From Terriglobia bacterium (GTDB lineage Bacteria; Acidobacteriota; Terriglobia; Bryobacterales; Bryobacteraceae), in NCBI GenBank assembly GCA_020073145.1, contig JAIQFS010000004.1, positions 120,750 to 184,749 on the forward strand: a stretch of DNA of 64,000 nt, given 5' to 3'. The notes beneath the pieces were generated by a model that worked only from the letters and a program-made list of their open reading frames with translations, was not told where the DNA came from and did no database searches. Shown here one piece after another: positions 37,215 to 45,556 of the stretch; position 1 is the first letter of the stretch; each line of letters begins with the position of its first letter. The position numbers and the translations under genes are program-made.

Positions 37215-37838
37215 ATGGACATGCCGGAATATTGTAGCTGCGGCGCCGAACTCCCTCCCCACGCGCTGTTTTGTCATAAGTGTGGGAAGCCGCAGCGCGA
37301 CATCCCCATTGTGGAACTGGAGCCTCCCATCGTCGCGCCGCTTCCGGAATTGCCTCCCGTCGTCGTCACCCAGGCTCTGCCTCTGAACTTTCACAACCCG
37401 GTGGCGGTTCGCATTGCCTTCATCGTGGCCATGGTCACCGCCTTGCTCAGTTGGCTGCCCCTGGTCAACCTCGTCATGTGGGTAGCGGCGGGTTTCTTTG
37501 CTGTCTTCTTCTACCGGCGGCGCACCGGCGCTCTGCTCAGTGTTCGCGCCGGCGTCCGCATGGGATGGATGACCGGAGTCTTGTCCTTCGCCATCACCAT
37601 CGTGATTTTTACCGCCACCGTCCTTCCGCAGGCCCTCTCCGGCGGCATCGCTCAGATCTTTCAGTCGCAGTTTAAGAACGCCACCGACCCCAATGTGCAG
37701 GAAGCCTTGAAGATGTTCGAAAGCGGCGGCGGGCTCGCTTTCTTGCTGGTCCTGACCCTGTTCATGCTGTTCGTCTTCATCACCGGGCTGAGTGTGGCCG
37801 GCGGGGCTCTGGGCGCCAAGGTTGTCGGTCAAGATTAG
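37215..37838 (+). CDS. Zinc-ribbon membrane protein of unknown function
   Basis: A 207-aa protein with an N-terminal zinc ribbon (CSCGAELPPHALFCHKCGKPQ, four Cys) followed by a Pro-rich linker and about four membrane helices (residues 66-90, 92-110, 120-140 and 175-200). Proteins with this order are common in Acidobacteria and are of unknown function. The ribbon is predicted to be cytoplasmic. The gene converges with the EamA transporter and the last 59 bases overlap it. It lies about 50 bases behind glpX on the same strand and may be read from the same promoter. Confidence 0.75.
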   Translation: MDMPEYCSCGAELPPHALFCHKCGKPQRDIPIVELEPPIVAPLPELPPVVVTQALPLNFHNPVAVRIAFIVAMVTALLSWLPLVNLVMWVAAGFFAVFFYRRRTGALLSVRAGVRMGWMTGVLSFAITIVIFTATVLPQALSGGIAQIFQSQFKNATDPNVQEALKMFESGGGLAFLLVLTLFMLFVFITGLSVAGGALGAKVVGQD

Positions 37839-38727
37839 CCGCCGCCGGCGCATACCGCTTCACCACCGCCACCGCCGCGAAGATCACAATCATCGCCGCG
37901 GCTTCCTTCAGCCCGAACGGCTCGCGGTAGAACAGCCAGCCCAGCACCACCGCCACAATCGCGTTCACGTACGAATACACCGAGACGATCGCCACCGGCA
38001 GCCGGTCCATCACGTACGCGTACGCGCTGTACCCGACAATCGAGCCGAAACCAACCAGGTACAGCAAGGCGGCCCCGCCGCGCGCGCTCCAGTGGATCGG
38101 TTCTTCGTGAATCGCCAGCGCCAACGGCAGCAACACCACCCCCGCGGCCAGTTGTTGCACGCCGCCTGCGATCGCCGAATGGGCCCTGCCGGTTTGCCGG
38201 CGCTGGTAGATCGAACCGAACGACCACGCCGCCATCCCCACTTGCAGGATCAGAAATCCGTCGAGCAGCCTGCGGTCGATGGCGTGAGCCGTCACATCGC
38301 CGGTGAACAGCAAAGAGGCGCCCATCAGCCCCACGATCATGCCGCCGATGATGCGCCCGTGCAGCCGTTCGCCGCCCGGCAGCAGCGCCTCCGCGCCCAC
38401 CAGCCAGAAGGGCGATATGGTGGTGATCAGACCCGCCATTCCGCTAGGAATCCACAGTTCCGCGAATACCAGGCAACTGTTGCCGATTCCGAGCAGCAGA
38501 ACTCCGCTGAGCGCGTTCGAGGCGAGTTCGCGGCCGCGTGGCACATACAGGCCTCGCGCCTTGGCGAACAGCGTCAGCAGCGACCCCGAGATCAAGAACC
38601 GCGCAGCCACCAGCACCAGAGGCGGAAACGATTCCAGGGCCATCCGGATCGCCAGGTACGTGGTCCCCCAGAAGAAACACACCGCCGCCAATGCGAGATA
38701 CGGCCTGAACAGCGGATGGCGCGGCAA
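37780..38727 (-). CDS. EamA-family (DMT) transporter
   Basis: A 315-aa inner-membrane protein with ten helices in two EamA repeats (ALAAVCFFWGTTYLAIRMAL opens the first; GFGSIVGYSAYAYVMDRLPVAI opens part of the second). The PV-x-VSVYSYVNAIVAVVLGWL segment is typical of the family, which exports small metabolites or amino acids. The start appears to be TTG, since no closer ATG gives the full first helix. It follows the histidine kinase gene by 25 bases on the same strand and could be read through from it. The 3' end overlaps the zinc-ribbon gene tail to tail. Substrate unknown. Confidence 0.86.
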   Translation of the reverse strand: MPRHPLFRPYLALAAVCFFWGTTYLAIRMALESFPPLVLVAARFLISGSLLTLFAKARGLYVPRGRELASNALSGVLLLGIGNSCLVFAELWIPSGMAGLITTISPFWLVGAEALLPGGERLHGRIIGGMIVGLMGASLLFTGDVTAHAIDRRLLDGFLILQVGMAAWSFGSIYQRRQTGRAHSAIAGGVQQLAAGVVLLPLALAIHEEPIHWSARGGAALLYLVGFGSIVGYSAYAYVMDRLPVAIVSVYSYVNAIVAVVLGWLFYREPFGLKEAAAMIVIFAAVAVVKRYAPAAANLDRQPWRPEPRRPHSAR

Positions 38728-38752
38728 ACTGCTAGCGTATCAGCCCGCGTGC

Positions 38753-40522
38753 TTAGACGCGCGCGCCGTGCGGTTGCGCCACTTGTGCCCCCGGAAGCCG
38801 GAAGCAGAACCGCGCCCCATGGCCGGGCTCCGATTCCACCCAGATGTCGCCGCCGTGGTCCAACACCGTCTGGCGCGTCAGCGCCAGCCCCAGGCCCAGG
38901 CCGTTGCGCTTGCCCGCGCTCACGAAGGGCTGAAACAACTGCGAACGGATCTCCGGCGAGACTCCTGGCCCATTGTCGGCCACCTGGACCAGGACCGACC
39001 CCTTCTCTAGCGCCGCCGAGATCCGCACCTCGCCGCCCCCGGGCATGGCCTCCAGCGCGTTCGAGATCAGGTTCACGAACGTGCGCTCCATGCGGCTGCG
39101 ATCGAGCGGCAGCTCGATCTCCGCGGGAATCGCCAGAATCAACTGGACCCCCTGCGCCTCGGCTGCCGGCCCTAGCGCCTCTATGGCCGCCGAAACCGCT
39201 TCGCGCAGCCGGCAGACCTCCATCGGCCGGGTCTTCCCCCGCGATACGTCCAGCAGGTCCTGCAACAATTCCTGGATCCTCCGCGAGGCCTGGTAGATAT
39301 TGCCTGCCAGCCGCCTCACGTGCCCCGGCGGCAGTTCGCGATCCACCAGCATCTCCGCGCCGCCGTAAATCGCCGCCAGCGGATTTCGTAAATCGTGTAC
39401 GATCGAGGCCGAAAGCCTCCCGATGGTCGAGATCCGCTCTTGCCGGATCAGGTCTTCCCGCGCTTGCCGGATCGACGCGCACATCGTATTGAAGGTCCGC
39501 GCCAGCCGCCCCATTTCGTCTTCGCTCGTCACCGCGACTTCAATCGCGTAGTTCTGCCGCGCCACTTCCGCCGCTGCCCGGTCGAGCTGCTTGACCGGCT
39601 CCACAATGCGCCGCGCCAGCACGTAGGTCAGCACAAAGCCCGCCGACACCGCCACCACCCACAACAGGATGATGTTGGTATACAACTCGGTCAGCCGCCG
39701 TTGCACTCCTTCGAACGACCTCAGAATCAGGAGCTGCCCGACCGGCTTGTGGTTGACATCTTCGAGCTTCGTCGGAAACCACGCATATTCCACCACCCCG
39801 TCGCTGACCCGTTTGGTGGCGCTCGCTCGCGCCACGTTTCTCAGGACCACCCGGGTCGCGCGCTCGTTGAGCGTCGATGCGATCACCCGCTCCGGCGTCT
39901 CGAACAGGAACTCGCTGCCGCCGGTTTGCTGTTTCAGCTCCTGCAGCACCACCGCGTCCACGTGAATTCCGGCCACCAACACGTTGATCAGGCTCTGGCC
40001 CTGCGGAGAGTCCACGTATACCGGCGTCACCGAGATGTGATACAGTTCGCCATCCTGCAGGAAGAAGCCCGAGGCCTGTTTGGGAAACTGCGCCGCCGCT
40101 TGTCGCACCACGTCCATGTTTTTGCGCAGAGACGGCGGAATATCTCCTCCCAGCGACGCCACCACCTTGCCGCCCGGATCGGTCACCAGGAAGATGGCTT
40201 TCTCCTCGGAAATCTTCGACCACAGCTCCTGCGCGGAGTCCCGGATGGTCGCCTCATCGCCCGTTCCGAACGCCAGCTTCACGCCCGGCAGCGTGCTCAA
40301 AATGCTGCTCACCGAGGAAAGCAGGGCCGCGCGCGAATTCCAGAGCGACTGATACGCCCGGAAGCTCGTATCCACTTCCTCGTTCAGGCTGTCCGACATC
40401 GTCTGCGAAATATGGTTGAGAACAATCTCGCCCGTGACCCCGAACAGCAGCGTGACCGCCACCGAGGTCGACAACAGAATCTTCCATAGCAGCGAGAGCC
40501 GCGAAAACCAGCGCGGGATCAC
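38753..40522 (-). CDS. Membrane sensor histidine kinase with periplasmic Cache-like domain
   Basis: A 589-aa kinase. TM1 (about 12-34) and TM2 (about 283-303) enclose a periplasmic domain of some 245 residues with strand-helix pattern and VTDPGGKVVASLGGD typical of Cache sensors. A HAMP linker follows (304-356), then HisKA with H376 in SIVHDLRNPL, then the ATPase with NLISNALEAM, DNGPG and GLGLGLAL. The start is GTG, overlapping the stop of the cupredoxin gene as GTGA. With the copper protein, porin and receiver genes upstream it probably forms one operon, and a PhoB-type regulator precedes them. The ligand is unknown; copper or a porin-borne small molecule is the natural guess (inference). 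Confidence 0.9.
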   Translation of the reverse strand: MIPRWFSRLSLLWKILLSTSVAVTLLFGVTGEIVLNHISQTMSDSLNEEVDTSFRAYQSLWNSRAALLSSVSSILSTLPGVKLAFGTGDEATIRDSAQELWSKISEEKAIFLVTDPGGKVVASLGGDIPPSLRKNMDVVRQAAAQFPKQASGFFLQDGELYHISVTPVYVDSPQGQSLINVLVAGIHVDAVVLQELKQQTGGSEFLFETPERVIASTLNERATRVVLRNVARASATKRVSDGVVEYAWFPTKLEDVNHKPVGQLLILRSFEGVQRRLTELYTNIILLWVVAVSAGFVLTYVLARRIVEPVKQLDRAAAEVARQNYAIEVAVTSEDEMGRLARTFNTMCASIRQAREDLIRQERISTIGRLSASIVHDLRNPLAAIYGGAEMLVDRELPPGHVRRLAGNIYQASRRIQELLQDLLDVSRGKTRPMEVCRLREAVSAAIEALGPAAEAQGVQLILAIPAEIELPLDRSRMERTFVNLISNALEAMPGGGEVRISAALEKGSVLVQVADNGPGVSPEIRSQLFQPFVSAGKRNGLGLGLALTRQTVLDHGGDIWVESEPGHGARFCFRLPGAQVAQPHGARV

Positions 40523-41244
40523 TTCGGAGCTCCTGGGTACGTGTCGCCGTTCCCCACCGGCGGGTACTCCCGCCCGAATTTATTCATGTGGGGAGCCGGC
40601 ACAAAACCGGTTTCGGAAATTGAGATCAGCGGCAGCGTCACGCCGCCCTCCGGCACCTTGATGGTGCGCTCCAGCGCCTGCAGGTTCTCCGGCACCGCAC
40701 GCTCGTGGAACAGGCGCAGTTGGTATTCGCCCGCGGGCACGTTGTCCAGCGTGAACTTGCCGGAAACCGGGGTCACCACGTACCAGGGGGTCGACAACAC
40801 GGCGATGATGGCGCTCATGGTCGGATGAATGTTGCAAAAGACGCGGACAATGCCGGGCTTCTTGAAAACCCAACTCCGGTTCGAGCCCGGCGGGTACAGC
40901 CCCACGTCGAATGGCTGCCCGCTGAAATTCGAGAAGGCGTTGTGAAAGATCGGGTCGGCGTTCGGAAAGTCCACCGTGCTGCCCAGCGGCACCGCGATCA
41001 CGTGCGGCGTGAATCGCTTCTCACGCTGCACCATCTGCGCCCGCTTGGGCGCGGCCGGGGCGGGCGCAGCCCGGTCCGTTGCCTCCAGCCACACCACCAC
41101 CCCGGTATAGTCCTTGCGCTTGCGCACCGCTTCGTCTCGCGAATTGGTGATCTCCACCGCTCCCTTGACGGTGGCCGCCCGGGCCGCCGGCGGTATCGCC
41201 AGCCACAGCACCGCGTTAGAAAAGATAAGCCAGCGCCAGATCAT
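40519..41244 (-). CDS. Periplasmic cupredoxin-like (type 1 copper) protein
   Basis: A 241-aa exported protein (signal peptide to about residue 23). After a beta-rich start come the type 1 copper ligands: H101 in DPIFHNAF and C137-x2-H140-x2-M143 in FCNIHPTM. This is the plastocyanin/amicyanin ligand pattern also seen in proteins annotated as methylamine-utilisation-like. A further beta domain (TPVSGKFTLDNVPAGEYQL) resembles a carboxypeptidase-regulatory fold. It overlaps the porin-like gene by 29 bases and the kinase gene by four, so it is co-expressed with both. A redox or copper-sensing partner for the kinase is the leading idea, but this is unproven. Confidence 0.82.
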   Translation of the reverse strand: MIWRWLIFSNAVLWLAIPPAARAATVKGAVEITNSRDEAVRKRKDYTGVVVWLEATDRAAPAPAAPKRAQMVQREKRFTPHVIAVPLGSTVDFPNADPIFHNAFSNFSGQPFDVGLYPPGSNRSWVFKKPGIVRVFCNIHPTMSAIIAVLSTPWYVVTPVSGKFTLDNVPAGEYQLRLFHERAVPENLQALERTIKVPEGGVTLPLISISETGFVPAPHMNKFGREYPPVGNGDTYPGAPK

Positions 41245-42550
41245 AGTGATTGTTTATACGCGTTCCTTGACTGAGATAGACCGTGCGCACCTGCGACACC
41301 TCCGGCCCCAGCAGCACGTTGGGCGCGATCCGAAAGTACAGATTTCCCCCGAACATCAGGTTCTTGCCGATATTGCCGGCGGCCAGATCGGCATTGCGGT
41401 CGTCCTGCAGTCCCGAGAAAAAATGGAAGTCCAGCCTCGGCACGGTGTGAATCGTGAGCTGCGCCCAGCCGCCCTGGCTGTGTACCGCCTCCACTTCGTT
41501 TGGATACAGTCCAAATCCCTGCCGGTATCCCGCCCCCAGATGCGCCACGTTTTCGCCGCGATAGAACGCCCCCGTCAGTTCCACCCGGCGCACTGGATTC
41601 GCGAACCAATCCAGAGACCAGACCTGCGACGGCACCGAAAAGCCATTGACGTGCGTGGTGCTCTCGTGGAACCCAGAAGCGATCTCAATGCGCCGCTCGT
41701 CATCGATTTTGTGGAACACCTCGAAACGCCCTTCCAGCCCCGGCCGCGACGCTTCCACGTTCCCCGCCGTCGCACTGCCCGCGTACGCGCCCACTTCCCG
41801 CGTCTGCACCACTCCCATCTGCGCACGTAGCCCCATTTGGTGAGCCCACGTGAAATCCTGCTCCACCCGAACCTGCGGAATCCACAGCCATAAGTTCCCC
41901 GCTCCGGTCAGCGGTGAGATTCCGACTTGCGCCAGGGAGCTCGGCTCGCGCGGGTTGAAAATCGGCTTCTCCAGTCCGGCCATCACATTGCGCGTCGCCC
42001 AGTCCACCTCGATCGACCCCGTTCGTAGCCGCACCGTCTGGCTGAGCGGCAGGCTGCCCGAAAAAAAATCCACGTACACCGACCCGTGCACTTGACCGCC
42101 CCACAGCGCCTGCGGCCCGCGAAACTCCAGCCCCACGATGCTCTGCCGCACGGTCGCGCCGGCATGCCCCGGCCCCGCCGTCGATGCCACCGAAGGATAG
42201 TCCGCTCCGCCGCTCTGCTTGGAATTCTCGAACGCGTTGAATAACGCCATGCCCGTCAGCCGGATCGGGAACTTCTGGGACGCCTCGACCTTCGATTGCG
42301 CCTGTTCATCGATCCGCCGCCCCTGGATCTCCAATTGCCCTTCCACATCGGCCTGCTTGTCCGGCGCGTCGCCGCGCACCGCCGCCAGTTCGCTGCGCAA
42401 TTGCCGCACTTCTTCGGTCAGCTTCCGGTTGTCCTGCTCCAGCCGGTCCAGCCGCTCCAGAATGCCGGCTAGTTGCGGGGTCTCTTGTGCGTGAACCAGG
42501 GACGAGGACAACAGCAGGGAGACGAATAGCAGGTTAAGCGGTCGTAGCAT
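41216..42550 (-). CDS. Outer-membrane porin-like protein with N-terminal coiled coil
   Basis: A 444-aa exported protein (signal peptide to about 21) with an early coiled coil (ILERLDRLEQDNRKLTEEVR, about 29-60) that probably trims the periplasmic side, then a long beta-strand-rich domain ending YDLALAYLF, with C-terminal Phe as expected for BAM substrates. Residue pattern and length resemble the porins with a coiled-coil head found in Acidobacteria and Planctomycetes, but no specific substrate can be named. The ATG lies 17 bases inside the receiver gene, and its end overlaps the cupredoxin gene. Confidence 0.8.
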   Translation of the reverse strand: MLRPLNLLFVSLLLSSSLVHAQETPQLAGILERLDRLEQDNRKLTEEVRQLRSELAAVRGDAPDKQADVEGQLEIQGRRIDEQAQSKVEASQKFPIRLTGMALFNAFENSKQSGGADYPSVASTAGPGHAGATVRQSIVGLEFRGPQALWGGQVHGSVYVDFFSGSLPLSQTVRLRTGSIEVDWATRNVMAGLEKPIFNPREPSSLAQVGISPLTGAGNLWLWIPQVRVEQDFTWAHQMGLRAQMGVVQTREVGAYAGSATAGNVEASRPGLEGRFEVFHKIDDERRIEIASGFHESTTHVNGFSVPSQVWSLDWFANPVRRVELTGAFYRGENVAHLGAGYRQGFGLYPNEVEAVHSQGGWAQLTIHTVPRLDFHFFSGLQDDRNADLAAGNIGKNLMFGGNLYFRIAPNVLLGPEVSQVRTVYLSQGTRINNHYDLALAYLF

Positions 42551-42962
42551 GGAGAAGCTGCTCCAGTTTTCGCCGCACTTGGGCAGGCGAATAGGGTTTC
42601 GCGAAAAATGCGTCTACCTTCATCCGCGCGATCCGCTCCGGTGTCCCCGGGTCCGTATCGGCGCTCACCACGATAATCGGCACCCCGGACATCCGTCCGT
42701 CTTCCCGAACCCGCCGGATCAGTTCGAACCCGTCCATGCGCGGCATATTCAGGTCCGTGATGATGGCCTGCACTCCGCAGCCGGGCTCGTTCAGAATCCG
42801 TAGCGCCTCCAGTCCCGACGGCGCGCGCAGCACCGCCAGCCCCGGGATTCCCAGCAGCGCCATCTCCATGGTCGAGGCGTTGTTCTCCGAGTCTTCCACG
42901 ATCAGGATGTTACACCCGGCAGCCGGCTCTGAGGGGACGCTCATTTTCTCATTTTCGCCCAT
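42534..42962 (-). CDS. Stand-alone receiver domain protein
   Basis: A 142-aa response regulator with only a receiver domain: acidic residues in ILIVEDSENN, phospho-acceptor D70 in ITDLNMPRMDG, Ser/Thr position in IVVSADT and K in FFAKPYS. No output domain. The start may be the ATG at 42962 or a second ATG six codons inside. It is the first of four overlapping genes (receiver, porin, cupredoxin, kinase) and lies 45 bases downstream of the PhoB-type regulator. A phosphate sink or phosphorelay intermediate for the kinase fits the position (inference). Confidence 0.85.
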   Translation of the reverse strand: MGENEKMSVPSEPAAGCNILIVEDSENNASTMEMALLGIPGLAVLRAPSGLEALRILNEPGCGVQAIITDLNMPRMDGFELIRRVREDGRMSGVPIIVVSADTDPGTPERIARMKVDAFFAKPYSPAQVRRKLEQLLHATTA

Positions 42963-43007
42963 ACGGCGTCTCCCGAACCCGCTAACTATCGGTCAAATCT
43001 GTAAAAT

Positions 43008-43682
43008 TCAGGGCACGAACCGGTACCCGACTCCATGCACCGTCAGGAAATGGTGCGGCACATTCGGGTCCGGCTCCAGCTTCTGCCGCAGTTTCACCAC
43101 GTGGGCGTCCACCGTTCGTGTGTTGGGAAAGAACTCATAGCCCCAAACCGAGTTCAAAATCATGTCGCGGGTGAGCGGACGGTCCGGATTGTGCAGGAAG
43201 AAGCACAGCAGGTTGTATTCCGCCGGTGTGAGCTTCAGTTCTTCGCCCTTGCGTTCCACGATCCGCCGTTCAAAGTCGATCTCGGTGTCGCCGAAATGCG
43301 CCACTTTGCGCCCGTCCGGAGCCGCCCGGCGCAGCACCGCCCGGATCCGCGCCATCAACTCCCGCGTGCCGAACGGCTTCACGACATAATCGTCGGCGCC
43401 GATCTCTAACAGCAAAACCTTGTCGATCTCCTCGCCCACCGCGCTCAACACCACGATCGGCGTCGCCACGTGCGCCGCCCGCAGTTGCTTGCAAATCTCG
43501 GTGCCGCTCATCCCCGGCAGCCGCAGATCCACCAAAACCAGGTCTGGTTTCAGCGTCACCGCCTTGTCGAACCCGGCCCGTCCATCGGCCACCAGCACCG
43601 CCCGGAAGCCCTCTTGTTCGAGCATCACGCCAATCGTGTCGCGCAGGCTGTCGTCGTCGTCGATTACCAGAATGGTCTGCAT
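43008..43682 (-). CDS. OmpR/PhoB-family response regulator
   Basis: A 224-aa transcriptional regulator: receiver domain with D52 in LVDLRLPGMSG and K in VVKPFGTREL, then a winged-helix DNA-binding domain (RPLTRDMILNSVWG; VDAHVVKLRQKLEPDP; TVHGVGYRFV). It lies just upstream of the receiver/porin/cupredoxin/kinase cluster and in the same direction, so it is the likely partner of that kinase. A TACAAT -10-like element lies 15 bases before the ATG and there is no clear ribosome-binding site, which hints at a very short leader. It is divergent from the UDP-glucose dehydrogenase gene. Confidence 0.92.
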   Translation of the reverse strand: MQTILVIDDDDSLRDTIGVMLEQEGFRAVLVADGRAGFDKAVTLKPDLVLVDLRLPGMSGTEICKQLRAAHVATPIVVLSAVGEEIDKVLLLEIGADDYVVKPFGTRELMARIRAVLRRAAPDGRKVAHFGDTEIDFERRIVERKGEELKLTPAEYNLLCFFLHNPDRPLTRDMILNSVWGYEFFPNTRTVDAHVVKLRQKLEPDPNVPHHFLTVHGVGYRFVP

Positions 43683-43732
43683 GCCTGTAACTAAAGATTG
43701 TAACGAATGCGGAGAGCGGCGCAGGTCACGAA

Positions 43733-43741
43733 TGATATACT
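43733..43741 (+). promoter_or_regulatory. Extended -10 promoter of the UDP-glucose dehydrogenase gene
   Basis: TGATATACT (TGN followed by TATACT) lies 27 bases before the ATG of the dehydrogenase gene, without a convincing -35. On the other strand a TACAAT box for the divergent regulator gene lies at 43697-43702. Confidence 0.5.
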
Positions 43742-43767
43742 AATCTTGCTCTATCTTGCCCTGAACC

Positions 43768-45207
43768 ATGCGAGTCACTGTCATTGGCACCGGGTATGTG
43801 GGCAGCGTGACCGGAGCCTGCCTTTCCTTCTTGGGACATCACGTAACTTGTGTCGATACGGATGAAGCCAAGATCGCGAAATGGAAATGCGGGCAGGCGC
43901 CCATCTACGAGCCCCATCTCGACGAACTGGTCGCGTTGGCGGGCCGGCGCGGCGGCATTGAATTCACCACCGGGTTGGCCGGCCCCGCCCGTGCCAGCGA
44001 CGTGATTTTTATCGCCGTCGGCACTCCGCCTTTGCCCGACGGCTCTCCGAATCTGACTTATCTCGAATCCGCCGCCCACGGCATTGGCGCCGCCATCGAC
44101 GGTTCGCGCTTTCGCGTGGTGGTGAACAAGTCCACCGTTCCGGTGGGAAGCGGCAATCTGGTCGAAACCCTGGTTCGCGAAGGCATCGCCGAAGCCCATC
44201 CCGCGGATCGCCATGCCATTCACTTCGGCGTGGCCAGCAACCCCGAGTTCTTGCGCGAAGGCTGCGCCGTTGCCGACTCCCTCTACCCCGATCGCATTGT
44301 CGTCGGCGCCTCCGATGAGCAAACCCTCGCCATCATGCGCGATCTCTACCGCCCTCTCCTCGAGCAGTCCTTCGAGCCGCCGCCCGGCGTCCCGCGCCCC
44401 GCGACGGCTACCCAGGCGCCGCTCGTCGCTACCTCCCTCACCAGCGCCGAGATGATCAAGTACGCCGCCAACGCCTTCCTGGCCATGAAAATCGGCTTCG
44501 CCAACGAGATCGCCAATATCTGCGAGCGGGTCGGCGCGGAGGCCACCGAGGTCCTGCAGGGCATCGGCCTCGATTCCCGCATCGGTTCCAAATTCCTCAA
44601 CGCCGGCCTCGGCTGGGGCGGAAGTTGCTTCGGCAAGGACGTCCACGCCTTGCTCCATACCGCCGCCGAATACGGCTACTCCGGCAAGCTCCTCCAGGCC
44701 TCGCTCGACGTCAATACCGCACAGCGTCAGATGGTGATTCAAAAGCTTCAGGAAAAACTCTTCATCCTGAAAGGCCGCACCATCGGCATCTTGGGCCTGG
44801 CCTTCAAACCCGACACCGACGACTTGCGCGACGCCCCCAGCCTCTCCATCGTCGAACGTCTCCTGCAGATGGGCGCCCGCGTCAAGGCCTACGACCCCAT
44901 CGCCATGAATGCCTGCCGGGCCCTCTACCCTGACCTCAAGATCCGCTATTGCGATTCGCCGCGCGAAGTCGCCCAGGATGCCGACGCGTTGGTGTTGGTC
45001 ACCGAATGGAGCGAATTCGCCGCCCTGCCCCTCGCGGAGTTGGCGGCCCTCATGGTCAAGCCCATTCTGGTCGATGGCCGCAATGTATTCCGGCCGGAAT
45101 CCGCCGCCGCCGCCGGCTTCGACTACACCGGTATCGGCCGTGCCCCCCGGCCGCCGGCCGAAAGACGCGAGTCCGGTGCCAGCCAGTTCCGGCCCGTCTC
45201 CTCCTGA
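43768..45207 (+). CDS. ugd: UDP-glucose 6-dehydrogenase
   Basis: A 479-aa NAD-dependent enzyme that oxidises UDP-glucose to UDP-glucuronate for polysaccharide synthesis. N-terminal NAD loop IGTGYVGSVTGACL, then FIAVGTPPLPDG, VNKSTVPVGS and VASNPEFLREGCA. The catalytic cysteine lies in GGSCFGKD, and the C-terminal domain has LAFKPDTDDLRDAPS. Length is slightly above the usual ~440, because of a Pro/Arg-rich C-terminal tail and an insertion near EPPPGVPRPATATQ. A UDP-mannuronate-type dehydrogenase is a less likely alternative. No glycosyltransferase genes are adjacent. Confidence 0.93.
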   Translation: MRVTVIGTGYVGSVTGACLSFLGHHVTCVDTDEAKIAKWKCGQAPIYEPHLDELVALAGRRGGIEFTTGLAGPARASDVIFIAVGTPPLPDGSPNLTYLESAAHGIGAAIDGSRFRVVVNKSTVPVGSGNLVETLVREGIAEAHPADRHAIHFGVASNPEFLREGCAVADSLYPDRIVVGASDEQTLAIMRDLYRPLLEQSFEPPPGVPRPATATQAPLVATSLTSAEMIKYAANAFLAMKIGFANEIANICERVGAEATEVLQGIGLDSRIGSKFLNAGLGWGGSCFGKDVHALLHTAAEYGYSGKLLQASLDVNTAQRQMVIQKLQEKLFILKGRTIGILGLAFKPDTDDLRDAPSLSIVERLLQMGARVKAYDPIAMNACRALYPDLKIRYCDSPREVAQDADALVLVTEWSEFAALPLAELAALMVKPILVDGRNVFRPESAAAAGFDYTGIGRAPRPPAERRESGASQFRPVSS

Positions 45208-45250
45208 CGTCGGCCGCCCGCGCCCCATCATTGCGCTTTAATGGAAACAT

Positions 45251-45556
45251 ATGCCCTTCGTTAAGGTCGCGTCGCTGTCCGACCTCCCCGTCGATTCCGT
45301 CATCGAAGTCACCCTCGGCGACAATCTCTACGCCCTCTGCAATGACCGCGGAACCATCCGCGCCCTGAGCGGCGTCTGCGCGCATCAGGGCGGTCCTCTC
45401 GGACAGGGGCAGATCGCCAACGGGCGCTTGATGTGTCCCTGGCATGCCTGGGAATTTGACTGCCGCACGGGCGAGAATTGCGACGACCCCGGGGCCCGCG
45501 TCGCCACCTTCGAAGTCCGCCTCGAAGGCAACGAGATCCTGCTGCAGGTTCCCTGA
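45251..45556 (+). CDS. Rieske [2Fe-2S] ferredoxin-like protein
   Basis: A 101-aa small Rieske protein. The cluster ligands are C43-x-H45 (CAHQGGPL) and C62-x2-H65 (CPWHAWEF), as in nitrite-reductase small subunits and biphenyl-dioxygenase ferredoxins. It has no membrane segment. The start ATG is preceded by GGAAAC. It ends one base before the Fpg start, so the two genes are co-transcribed; nothing known links them functionally. An electron donor to an oxygenase elsewhere is the usual role in the family. Confidence 0.88.
   Translation: MPFVKVASLSDLPVDSVIEVTLGDNLYALCNDRGTIRALSGVCAHQGGPLGQGQIANGRLMCPWHAWEFDCRTGENCDDPGARVATFEVRLEGNEILLQVP

Noticed and set aside
37792..39492. 566-aa plus-strand frame over the EamA and kinase genes
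   Set aside because: Arg/Pro/His-rich shadow, opposite to two confident genes.
43726..45231. 501-aa minus-strand frame over the UDP-glucose dehydrogenase gene
   Set aside because: Gly/Ala/Asp-rich shadow of a gene with all catalytic motifs on the plus strand.
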